Origin: CAYUYV01 sp964449455
Lineage (GTDB): Bacteria; Pseudomonadota; Alphaproteobacteria; JAJFIK01
Reading direction: 5' to 3'
Length of the DNA: 64,000 nt
Assembly: GCA_964449455.1 (NCBI GenBank)
Contig: CAYUYV010000002.1
Span: forward strand, 25,006 to 89,005
Position numbers and translations under genes: made by a program. This document shows, piece after piece, positions 1 through 7,894 of this stretch; position 1 is the stretch's first letter, and each line of letters starts with the position of its first letter. The notes under the pieces are model-generated. The model did not search any database, was not told the origin of the DNA, and worked only from the letters and a program-made list of their open reading frames with translations.

Positions 1-647
1 CGGCTGAGAATGACCCAGTCATCCTCCTCCAAATAGGCGACCCGCTTCGTGATCCCCGCAAGGCCGATCGCGTCCGATCCCAAATACATCTCACCGTCGC
101 CAAAGCCGACCACCAACGGGCTGCCCCGCCGGGCGCCAATCATGAGATCGTCTTCGCCTTCGAAAATGACGGCCACAGCAAAGGCGCCATGCAACTCACG
201 GAGCGTCGCCTGGACGCTGGCTTCCGGCGACAGACCCTTGGCCCGGTTGGTGGCAATGAGTTGGGCGATGACTTCGCTGTCCGTGTCGGACTCGAAGGTC
301 ACGCCATCCGACTGCAAACGGCCCTTCAGATCACGGAAATTCTCGATAATGCCGTTATGGACCAGGGCTATGCCGTGGGCATTGTGGGGATGGGCATTCG
401 TCACGGTCGGCGCGCCATGGGTCGCCCAGCGGGTGTGTCCAATCCCGATTGTCCCGCCTAAGGGCTGTTCATCAATGACCGCATCCAGACTGGAGAGCTT
501 GCCGACCGCACGCCGACGATCGATCTGCCCGCCCTGGAGCGTGGCAATTCCCGCCGAATCATAGCCGCGATATTCAAGATGCTGAAGCGCTTGCAGGAGC
601 CGGGGAACCACCCCCTCCTGACCAATAATCCCGACAATACCACACAT
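1..647 (-). CDS. glmS: glutamine--fructose-6-phosphate aminotransferase, N-terminal part
   Basis: Makes glucosamine-6-P from fructose-6-P and glutamine, the first step to UDP-GlcNAc for peptidoglycan, LPS and other surface glycans; cytoplasmic. The frame opens at 647 with MCGIVGI, so the nucleophilic Cys2 is present. LEYRGYDSAGIA, the HTRWATHG motif and VHNGIIENF of the class II glutaminase domain follow. About 215 residues are visible and the rest, including both SIS sugar-isomerase domains, lies beyond the window's left edge. It is divergent from the UDP-glucuronate decarboxylase across 430 bases. The motifs make the family assignment secure; an intact 3' end cannot be judged. Confidence 0.95.
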   Translation of the reverse strand, partial: MCGIVGIIGQEGVVPRLLQALQHLEYRGYDSAGIATLQGGQIDRRRAVGKLSSLDAVIDEQPLGGTIGIGHTRWATHGAPTVTNAHPHNAHGIALVHNGIIENFRDLKGRLQSDGVTFESDTDSEVIAQLIATNRAKGLSPEASVQATLRELHGAFAVAVIFEGEDDLMIGARRGSPLVVGFGDGEMYLGSDAIGLAGITKRVAYLEEDDWVILS

Positions 648-1077
648 GCGAGTGTCTGTCCCTCAGATGCTGCGCTGCGCAACCCCCAACTTCGGGGGTA
701 CTCCACCGTTCGGAAAATAACAATGGATGGGCGTCTAACATCTTGTTTCCGAGTTCGAACTTCCCGTGAAACCAGCACCGGACTCCGCATCGGCGGCGCC
801 TGGGGGCAGGATTTCCAAGGTCGACGGGCCCATTGATTACGGGCTTGTCATAGACACGGAGGCTGCAACAAGGTAACCGGGGAATGATGAACGGGCAGAG
901 AAACAGGTTTGGCGGCCGCCCTGCGATGAGCGGTGGAGGCACGGGAGCATGTGCGCATCTCAAGGCGTGGCTCTCGCGTCGCGAGTATTGTCCGCAGGGG
1001 CCCCTAGCCTCTGTCGGGCCGGTCGCAAGGCGGGCTTGTGGCAGCGCGGGCCAGTGGGGACATGGGATCGATTGAAC
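648..1077. other. divergent intergenic region glmS / UXS
   Basis: No convincing gene in 430 bases. It must hold the promoters of both divergent genes, but no clear -35/-10 pair is visible. A small perfect hairpin lies at 682-699 (6-bp stem ACCCCC/GGGGGT, loop AACTTC) in the glmS leader; it has no T-tract, so it is not an obvious terminator. Confidence 0.5.
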
Positions 1078-2073
1078 ATGCAGTCTTTAAAGCGAATTCT
1101 GGTCACCGGAGGGGCAGGCTTTATCGGGTCTTATGTGTGCGAGCGCCTTCTAAAGGCCGGTCATGAAGTGTTGTGTGTTGACAATTTCTTCACCGGTACG
1201 CGGCGCAACCTGCACCACCTTCTGCAGGACCCGAATTTCGAACTGCTGCGGCATGATATCACGATGCCACTCTTCGTAGAAGTGGACCAGATTTACAATC
1301 TCGCCTGCCCTGCATCGCCGGTCCACTATCAGTTCGATCCGGTTCAGACCACGAAAACGAGTGTTCACGGCGCCATCAATATGTTGGGACTGGCCAAACG
1401 CCTTAAGGTGCCGATCCTGCAGGCGTCGACCAGCGAGGTCTATGGCGACCCTACGGTTCATCCGCAGCCGGAAGAGTATTGGGGACATGTGAATCCCATT
1501 GGCATTCGCGCCTGTTATGATGAAGGCAAGCGGTGTGCTGAAACTCTGTTCTTTGACTATTACCGCCAATATGAACTGTCGATTAAGGTCGCCCGGATCT
1601 TCAACACCTATGGGCCGCGCATGCAGGCCAATGACGGGCGAGTTGTCTCGAATTTCATCGTACAGGCCCTGCGCGGGGAGCCCATCACAGTTTATGGCAC
1701 CGGCGCCCAGACGCGATCCTTCTGCTATGTGGAGGATCTTGTCGACGGTTTGATCCGCCTGATGAACACGCCGGCCGAAGTGACCGGGCCCATCAATCTC
1801 GGCAATCCCACAGAGTTCACGATCCGTGAGCTCGCCGAACTTGTTGTTGAGACCATCGGCTCCAAATCGCGGATCGAGTATCACCCCCTGCCGCAAGACG
1901 ATCCCAAGCAGCGTCAACCAGACATCACCAAGGCCCGCAAACTGCTGGATTGGGAGCCTTCGGTGGTCCTGCGCGCCGGTGTCGAGCGCACCGTGGCCTA
2001 TTTTGAGGATCAGATGCGGCGCAATCTGTTGCAGGGCATTCCAAGCCGCGAGCCGATGAACCTGTCGACCTGA
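1078..2073 (+). CDS. UDP-glucuronate decarboxylase (UDP-xylose synthase)
   Basis: NAD-dependent extended SDR that decarboxylates UDP-glucuronate to UDP-xylose, a donor for surface glycans. The 331-residue protein opens MQSLKRILVTGGAGFIGS, with the Rossmann GGxGFIGS loop near residue 10. The family-typical LRHDITMPL and YNLACPASPVHYQ, the YDEGKR form of the YxxxK catalytic motif and NTYGPRM follow, and length is normal. The frame is open back to 949, but the 43 extra residues look non-coding and homology begins at 1078, so that ATG is preferred. It converges on manC across a dyad at 2139-2167. UDP-glucose dehydrogenase, needed for its substrate, is not in the window. Confidence 0.93.
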   Translation: MQSLKRILVTGGAGFIGSYVCERLLKAGHEVLCVDNFFTGTRRNLHHLLQDPNFELLRHDITMPLFVEVDQIYNLACPASPVHYQFDPVQTTKTSVHGAINMLGLAKRLKVPILQASTSEVYGDPTVHPQPEEYWGHVNPIGIRACYDEGKRCAETLFFDYYRQYELSIKVARIFNTYGPRMQANDGRVVSNFIVQALRGEPITVYGTGAQTRSFCYVEDLVDGLIRLMNTPAEVTGPINLGNPTEFTIRELAELVVETIGSKSRIEYHPLPQDDPKQRQPDITKARKLLDWEPSVVLRAGVERTVAYFEDQMRRNLLQGIPSREPMNLST

Positions 2074-2138
2074 CACGCTTGGAAGCTGGATGGGCACCGT
2101 TGATCGCCGCGCGGCAAGTCTCGCGGGGCGCAGGTTTC

Positions 2139-2167
2139 AGGCCGAACCCAAACGCCGCGTTCGGCCT
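2139..2167. terminator. dyad between convergent UXS and manC
   Basis: Perfect 9-bp inverted repeat AGGCCGAAC / GTTCGGCCT with an 11-nt loop, midway between two converging stop codons. Neither side has a strong T-run, so bidirectional termination is an inference from position and stem. Confidence 0.5.
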
Positions 2168-2188
2168 AAACCGTCGGCGCGGCCTCGA

Positions 2189-3277
2189 TCAAATCTCGGA
2201 CCGGCTGCTCTTGGTCAGAGCTGAGACGATGTGCTTCACGTCTTGAGCCCGCTCCCGCGTTGTCACCAGAACCGCATCGGCGGTCTCAACGACGACGAGA
2301 TCACGGATTCCGGCAACAGCCACAAGCCGTGACTCCGACCGGACCAGCGAGCCTTCACAATCAACGGCAATGACATCACCACTGATGGCGTTGCCCCTCT
2401 CGTCCTTATCCGCAATGTCGTGGATGGCCATCCAGGACCCGACATCGTTCCAGCCCATATCGGCAGACACCACCGCGGCCTTCTCCGTATGCTCCATCAC
2501 GGCATAGTCGATGGAATCGGACCGGCAGCCCGCAAAAATATCTGCATCTGGAGCAACAAGACGGTTCGTCCGTGTGGCCTTGTCCATGGCTTCGCGGCAA
2601 CAGTCCAGAATGTCCCCGCAATGCTCGCCCATTTCGGCAAGAAGCGTGTCACAACGGACCGTAAAGATGCCGCCATTCCAAAAATAGTTTCCCGTCGCCA
2701 GATAGGTTTCCGCAACCTCACGGCTGGGCTTTTCGACGAATTCGGCCACCACATAGCTGTCATCATGGCCGCCAAGGGCGTCGCCGCGGCGAATATAACC
2801 GTACCCAGTTTCAGGGGCATGCGGAACGATTCCGTAGGTCACCACTCTGCCGTCCTTGGCCAGGGCGACGGCCCGGTCAACGGCCCGGCGATAGGCCTCG
2901 CTATCCGTAATATGATGGTCGGCAGGCAGAATAATAAGCACTGCCTCCGGATCCTGTTCCGTTGCGAGCAGAGCGGCCAGGGCAGCCGCCGGTGCGGTGT
3001 TGCGCCCCACGGGCTCGGTAATCGCGCGGTGCTGGATCGCGTCAACCGCCTCCATCTGGCGTTCAATCTCGGCGGCATGGCGGGCATTACAGACAATGAT
3101 GGGCTCGGCCGCCGCTTCGCCAGACTTTGCAAGGGCCTCCCGCGTCCGCACCAGGGTTTCTTGCAACATGGTGCGCTCGGACACGAGGGCATGGAGTTGC
3201 TTTGGATGGGCGGTCCGGGAGGCCGGCCACAGGCGCGAACCAATGCCGCCGGAAAGGATCACGGGAATAATGGTCAT
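2189..3277 (-). CDS. manC: mannose-1-phosphate guanylyltransferase
   Basis: Makes GDP-mannose from mannose-1-P and GTP. The 362-residue protein begins MTIIPVILSGGIGSRLWPASR, the nucleotidyltransferase GGxGxRLWP signature with Ser where Thr is commoner. PKQL, NTAPA, LPADH and the FVEKPS sugar-phosphate motif follow. It stops after the nucleotidyltransferase and left-handed-helix part, without the C-terminal cupin phosphomannose isomerase of bifunctional ManC/AlgA, so isomerisation needs another protein. Start supported by GGAG 8 nt upstream. It is the last gene of the minus-strand gmd-to-manC block, 151 nt beyond the pgi stop. Confidence 0.92.
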   Translation of the reverse strand: MTIIPVILSGGIGSRLWPASRTAHPKQLHALVSERTMLQETLVRTREALAKSGEAAAEPIIVCNARHAAEIERQMEAVDAIQHRAITEPVGRNTAPAAALAALLATEQDPEAVLIILPADHHITDSEAYRRAVDRAVALAKDGRVVTYGIVPHAPETGYGYIRRGDALGGHDDSYVVAEFVEKPSREVAETYLATGNYFWNGGIFTVRCDTLLAEMGEHCGDILDCCREAMDKATRTNRLVAPDADIFAGCRSDSIDYAVMEHTEKAAVVSADMGWNDVGSWMAIHDIADKDERGNAISGDVIAVDCEGSLVRSESRLVAVAGIRDLVVVETADAVLVTTRERAQDVKHIVSALTKSSRSEI

Positions 3278-3428
3278 CTAAACGCTCCACACTAGGCTGG
3301 ATCGCCACTACAAATCGGATGCCCCGCCCGGACAGCCGATATGAACTCAAAAAGCGGGGAGACAGGTCCGGCAACGCGGGGCCGCGGCTGGAGCCTAAAA
3401 CGGCTCACCGGGTCCAAAGAAACACCCT

Positions 3429-5150
3429 TTACGATGCCGAGCGCAGCCGGTCCCCATCCCGGCACATGTCTTCATAGGCCTTAATGAGGCCTTCCGTCGA
3501 TCCCGTCATGCCGGACGGGCCTTCATTGTCCAGGAGGCTCTTGGCCAGGCGCTTGCCGAGTTCCACCCCGAACTGATCGTAGGAATTAATATCCCAGATT
3601 GTGCCCTGGACGAAGATTTTGTGTTCATAAAGGGCGATCAAAGCGCCAAGCCGTTCCGGCGAGAGGACATCCATAAGCAGGCTGACGCTCGGCCGGTTGC
3701 CCATGAAGGTCGTATGCGACGTCAACGCGTTAACTTGCTCCGCGTCGAGCTTGCGGGTCTGGAGCAGGGATTTAGCCTCGTCCCCGGTTTGTCCCCGGGC
3801 CAAGGCCTCGGTCTGGGCAAAGAAATTAGCCATCAGCAAGCGATGGTGGCCGTCCGTGCCGCCTTCGGGCCGCGCCACGGCGATGAATTCGGCCGGCACG
3901 ATCTGGGTTCCCTGGTGAAGCATCTGGAAGAAGGAATGCTGGACATCCGTGCCGATCCCCCCCCAGAGTACCGGCGCGGTCTCATAGCTCACCGCCTGCC
4001 CCGTCACCGTCACGCGCTTGCCATTGCTCTCCATATCCGCCTGCTGAAGATAAGCCGGCAGAAGCTTCAGGCGTTGACAATAGGGCAGAACGGCAAGGGT
4101 CGGATGGTTCCGGAAGCTGGTATGCCACAGCCCGACCAGGCCCAGGAGGATCGGAAGATTGTCCTCAAGCGGTGCGTCTTGAAAATGACGATCCATTTCA
4201 AATGCCCCGCGGCGCAAAGCATTGAAATGGTCCAGACCAACCGCGAGCATAATGGGCAGTCCGATGGCGGACCACAGAGAATAGCGACCGCCGACCCAAT
4301 CCCAGAACGCAAAGGCGTTATCCGGATCAATGCCGAATGCGGCGACAGCCTCAAGATTGGTGGAAACGGCGACGAAATGCTTGGCAACGGCCGCCTCATC
4401 CTTGAAGGCCTCCAACAGCCAGGCCCGTGCAGAGCGGGCATTCGCCATGGTTTCCTGGGTGGTAAAGCTCTTGGAGGCAACAACGAAAAGCGTCGTAGCC
4501 GGATCAAGGGTGCGGACACATTCGGCAAGATCCACCCCGTCCACATTGGACACGAAATGGCAGCGCACGGCGCCGTGATGATAGGGACGCAAGGCATCAC
4601 AGACGAACCGAGGGCCAAGATCTGAACCGCCGATCCCAATGTTCACCACATCCGTGATGCGCTGGCCCGTCTGACCGGTCCAGGCGCCACGGTGCACCTT
4701 TTCCACAAAGGCACCCATCTTGGTGACAACGGCTTCCACATCGGGAACAACATCCTGACCGTCGACCATGACTGGCCCACCATCCATACGGCGCAGGGCC
4801 GTATGTAGGACAGCGCGGCCTTCGGTGATGTTGATCCGTTCCCCGCCAAACATGGCGGCACGGCGGGCCTCAACGCCGCTGGCCCGGGCCAGGTCCAGAA
4901 GGGCCTTCAGGGTCTCCGGCGTCATGACGGTCTTTGAATAGTCCACCAGCAGACCACAGGCGCGCGCGCTCATGCGCTCAAACCGCCCGGCATCTTTCGC
5001 GAAAAGATCCGGAATGCGTGCATCGACCATCGTGGCGGCATGGGCCTCAAGGGATGCCCAGGCATCACGCCGTTCCCCACTCCGCATCTCGCCAGACCCG
5101 GTTTGCAATGCCATCGTCGCGGCCGTTTCGGTCATGATATCCCCGCTCAT
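3429..5150 (-). CDS. pgi: glucose-6-phosphate isomerase
   Basis: Interconverts glucose-6-P and fructose-6-P, feeding glycolysis and, here, the adjacent GDP-mannose genes. About 573 residues, normal for the long PGI class. Visible motifs: NIGIGGSDLGP, VASKSFTTQET, WVGGRYSLWSAIGL and the C-terminal FDQFGVELGK-type signature (seen as YDQFGVELGK). Candidate starts are 5186, 5150 (MSGDIMTE) and 5135 (MTETAAT, preceded by GCGGGG); the first 17 codons from 5186 look non-coding. It lies between the AGE isomerase and manC. Family assignment is secure; the start is uncertain by 5-12 codons. Confidence 0.94.
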   Translation of the reverse strand: MSGDIMTETAATMALQTGSGEMRSGERRDAWASLEAHAATMVDARIPDLFAKDAGRFERMSARACGLLVDYSKTVMTPETLKALLDLARASGVEARRAAMFGGERINITEGRAVLHTALRRMDGGPVMVDGQDVVPDVEAVVTKMGAFVEKVHRGAWTGQTGQRITDVVNIGIGGSDLGPRFVCDALRPYHHGAVRCHFVSNVDGVDLAECVRTLDPATTLFVVASKSFTTQETMANARSARAWLLEAFKDEAAVAKHFVAVSTNLEAVAAFGIDPDNAFAFWDWVGGRYSLWSAIGLPIMLAVGLDHFNALRRGAFEMDRHFQDAPLEDNLPILLGLVGLWHTSFRNHPTLAVLPYCQRLKLLPAYLQQADMESNGKRVTVTGQAVSYETAPVLWGGIGTDVQHSFFQMLHQGTQIVPAEFIAVARPEGGTDGHHRLLMANFFAQTEALARGQTGDEAKSLLQTRKLDAEQVNALTSHTTFMGNRPSVSLLMDVLSPERLGALIALYEHKIFVQGTIWDINSYDQFGVELGKRLAKSLLDNEGPSGMTGSTEGLIKAYEDMCRDGDRLRSAS

Positions 5151-5222
5151 TTCTTTGCAATTCCGGCGGTCGTCACGCGAACGCACCGCCCTGTCATGAT
5201 GCCAGCTGGCTTGTGAAAGCGC

Positions 5223-6416
5223 CTATGGCCGGTCCCCATCCTGATCTTCTTGCAAGAAGGCATAGGCTGAAAAAATGTGGTAAAGCGTGCTCGCAGGAAT
5301 CGCCTTTGCCGTAGGCTGATTGTCTGGGCCCATAACATCAAGCCAGCCGCCGCGAGGCGCCGGGTCAAGATAGAAACGGAACAGCCGTTCGGAAAAGGCG
5401 GCTGCGCGGGGGACAAGAGCCGGCGAATGCCGCGCCATCAGGGCGTGGGCCCTTAAGGCCTCCGTCTGGGCCCAGCAACGCTTGGTGGCCGATTTCACAT
5501 CGGCTTCGCGCCAGATCTCGTCATAGGCAAGACCCGAGACCGGATCGAGCCCGCGCGCGTTTGCAACCTCGAACAATTGGCTGGCTTCAGCGCCTGGTTC
5601 CGCATGGCCCAAACGAGGGGCGTGGGCCTGCGCATGGGCATGGAGCAGATAGACCCATTCAAAATGATGGCCCGGTTCAACCACATCACCGGCCCCATCG
5701 CCCGCGGGCGCCCACGCATCGGTGAAGAACTCGGTCAAGGTCTCCGTGGCCGGATTGAAAAACCGTGTGCGGAACATCTCCACGATCCCATCGGCCGCGG
5801 CCAGATGGGCCGGATCGCCGGTGGTCTCGTGAAGCGCCAGAAAAGCCTCCAGAAGATGCATGTGGGGGTTTTGACGGCGCGGCAGTTTGGGCGGCCGCCC
5901 CTCCAAGTAACCCGGCCCTTGCGATGCGGCGAGGCGCGTGCGCACGAAGGCCAGAGTCTTGTCCAGCGCCTGCGCTACGTCCTGATCCCGCAGGATACGG
6001 ATGGCATGGGCCAGCCCGAACAGAATAAAGGCGTGGTCATAGGTGTCTTTGGTCCGGTCGACGACGGCGCCCGCGCTGTCCAGCCGGTGGAAAAAGCCAC
6101 CCTCTTCCTTGTCCCAGCCATGGGCCATGAGCCAGTCGAAGCCGGTGCGCACAAGATCCCGGTAATCGCCGAGGCCAAGAAGGGTCGCATGGGAATAGAC
6201 ATAGAGTTGCCGGGCCTGGACACGGATGCGCCGAACCACCTCCGGCTCGGGCCGCCCCTCAAGATCCAGTTGTTCAATAAAGCCGCCCCGTGCATCGATC
6301 CCGTCCGAACTCCAGAGGGGCAGTGCTGCGTCGACCAGCCAGGACCGCAACCGGGCGGTCTCGCCTGCGAGCCCCTTCAAAGCTGCGGGCTCGGTGCCGT
6401 GATCGCTCAATGCCAT
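5223..6416 (-). CDS. AGE-family isomerase, possible type III mannose-6-phosphate isomerase
   Basis: 397-residue (alpha/alpha)6-barrel protein of the N-acylglucosamine 2-epimerase family. Seen: GGFIEQLD, RRIRVQARQLYVY, WLMAHGWDKEEGGFFHRLD, DTYDHAFILFGLA, RRQNPHMHLLEA and EPGHHFEWVYLL, where the His and Glu residues line the family's active site. The family includes GlcNAc 2-epimerases, mannose isomerases and the rhizobial type III phosphomannose isomerases. Its place between gmd, pgi and a manC lacking the isomerase domain suggests fructose-6-P to mannose-6-P. The frame extends upstream through a 15-bp tandem repeat; MALSDHG at 6416 is taken as the start because homology begins there. Confidence 0.85.
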   Translation of the reverse strand: MALSDHGTEPAALKGLAGETARLRSWLVDAALPLWSSDGIDARGGFIEQLDLEGRPEPEVVRRIRVQARQLYVYSHATLLGLGDYRDLVRTGFDWLMAHGWDKEEGGFFHRLDSAGAVVDRTKDTYDHAFILFGLAHAIRILRDQDVAQALDKTLAFVRTRLAASQGPGYLEGRPPKLPRRQNPHMHLLEAFLALHETTGDPAHLAAADGIVEMFRTRFFNPATETLTEFFTDAWAPAGDGAGDVVEPGHHFEWVYLLHAHAQAHAPRLGHAEPGAEASQLFEVANARGLDPVSGLAYDEIWREADVKSATKRCWAQTEALRAHALMARHSPALVPRAAAFSERLFRFYLDPAPRGGWLDVMGPDNQPTAKAIPASTLYHIFSAYAFLQEDQDGDRP

Positions 6417-6512
6417 GGGCTTGCTTGCTCCCTTTCGACCGGCGGCGTGGGCTGTCTTGTCCGAGGGCCCACCTTGGCAGGCATCCTCCAGATCCAAACA
6501 GGCCGCACACAG

Positions 6513-6563
6513 CCCTGTATCCCTGTCCCGGTATCCCCTGTCCCGGTATCCCCTGCCGGTGTC
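6513..6563. repeat. 15-bp tandem repeat
   Basis: Two identical copies of CCCTGTCCCGGTATC (6521-6535 and 6536-6550) flanked by degenerate partial copies, in the interval between the AGE gene start and the upstream glycosyltransferase stop. One of several 13-18 bp tandem repeats in this window. Confidence 0.8.
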
Positions 6564-6604
6564 GCGATCCCTATCACCACGCCCGCCCCGGTATGCGCCG
6601 TCCG

Positions 6605-7789
6605 TCAGGCGGCCTCCAACCATTCCCCACGGCCATCGCCCGGTGCCAGAAGACGCGTGTAGCACATCGCCAACCGCTCGCCTTGTCGTTGCGCATCAAA
6701 CTCACGTTCGACAAGCAACCGAGCCGCGTCAAGCATAGGCCGCCATGCATCGGGCCGGCGGACAGTCCATAGCAGGTGTGCCGCAAGGGTGTCGACGTCC
6801 CCTTCGGGTGCAAGCAAGCCTGTTTGGCCATGGTGGAGCAGTTCAGGACGATCGCCGAGGCGGGTCGCGATCATGGGCATGCCCGTTGCGGCAAGTTCGG
6901 TGAGCAAATGCGGCAGCCCCGCCCCTGAGTCGCCATCGCGGGACTGGCGGGCGGCGGTCAGGAACACGTGGTGGCGTCCGGCTTCCTCGTGAATGCGCTC
7001 CCGCGACTGGTGGCCGAGGCGTCGCACGCGATTGGTCAGGCCCGCGGCCCGAACGGCCTCGTCAATCCGCTGGGCCTCGGCCTGGCTCGCTGTGGTTTGA
7101 AGAGCATCGCCAATCAGCGTGATTTCGAGGCACGCGTCCCGGCGCACCTTGCCGAGCGCCGCGAGCGCATCGGGGAACCCGGTGCTTTCCACATAAGATC
7201 CAGCGAGAAGCACCCGCAAAGGCTCGCCCCGCGCCCGCAAGCGTGGCTGGAAGCGAAACCGGTCGAGATCGACCCCCAGATGATGCACGACGACCCGGTC
7301 CTGCGGCGCGCCCCGGCCCATGATGCGCCGGGCGGCATTGGGGCCCTGGCACAAGATGAGATCGGCGGAGGCGGCAAGCTCGGCAAACCGCTCCGCCCAA
7401 TGGGGCAGCCTCGCCGCCAGCACATCCATTTCGGACCCATAAAGCGACACCACATGGGGCAGGCCCGTAGCCCGGGCCGCCTCGCAATTCGCCCAGGCAT
7501 GGGCGGCGAAATGGGAATGGATCAGGTCTGCGCCCATACGCCGGGCGGTTTGCGCAACAAGGGGCAGCGCGCGAACCATGCCAAGGGTGCGCATGACGCA
7601 TTCAAAATAATACCGGCCCGGATGATCGGCGCGCAGGGCATGGATCGGCGGAGAGGGAAACAGGGGCTGACTGTGACGCTGCTCACAGACAATCTGGGCC
7701 CTGACAGGTGGCGGCAGGCTGGTGATCTGAGTGTGCAGCCAATGTTCACCATAGGGCAGACAGCGGATCATCGAATGAAGACACTTCAT
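6605..7789 (-). CDS. GT4-type glycosyltransferase
   Basis: 394-residue retaining glycosyltransferase of the GT-B fold, expected to use a nucleotide sugar at the inner membrane. Seen: ADLIHSHFAAHAWANCEAARATG, VSLYGSEMD, HHLGVDLDRF, LRVLLAGSYVESTGFPDALAAL as the start of the C-terminal domain, and the late acidic region GLPHLLTELAATGMPMIATRLGDRPELL, where the E-x7-E donor-site motif usually sits. It lies between the Asn-synthetase-like gene and the AGE isomerase gene, all on the minus strand with short gaps. Donor and acceptor sugars cannot be told; GDP-mannose or a derivative is suggested by context. Confidence 0.85.
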   Translation of the reverse strand: MKCLHSMIRCLPYGEHWLHTQITSLPPPVRAQIVCEQRHSQPLFPSPPIHALRADHPGRYYFECVMRTLGMVRALPLVAQTARRMGADLIHSHFAAHAWANCEAARATGLPHVVSLYGSEMDVLAARLPHWAERFAELAASADLILCQGPNAARRIMGRGAPQDRVVVHHLGVDLDRFRFQPRLRARGEPLRVLLAGSYVESTGFPDALAALGKVRRDACLEITLIGDALQTTASQAEAQRIDEAVRAAGLTNRVRRLGHQSRERIHEEAGRHHVFLTAARQSRDGDSGAGLPHLLTELAATGMPMIATRLGDRPELLHHGQTGLLAPEGDVDTLAAHLLWTVRRPDAWRPMLDAARLLVEREFDAQRQGERLAMCYTRLLAPGDGRGEWLEAA

Positions 7790-7894
7790 CGGTCAAGCTC
7801 CCTGGGGCCGCTCGGCGGGCATCGAACCAGGGTCCATTCCGAAAGCACCGCATGAAGAAATCGTAAAAGGATCAAGGGACTGGCGCCTTAGCCC

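Noticed and set aside
648..720. glmS ribozyme/riboswitch in the glmS leader
   Set aside because: That element is known mainly from Gram-positive bacteria, and only a small 6-bp hairpin (682-699) is visible.
1150..2097. 315-codon minus-strand frame opposite the UDP-glucuronate decarboxylase gene
   Set aside because: No recognisable domain; the plus strand carries the complete SDR protein.
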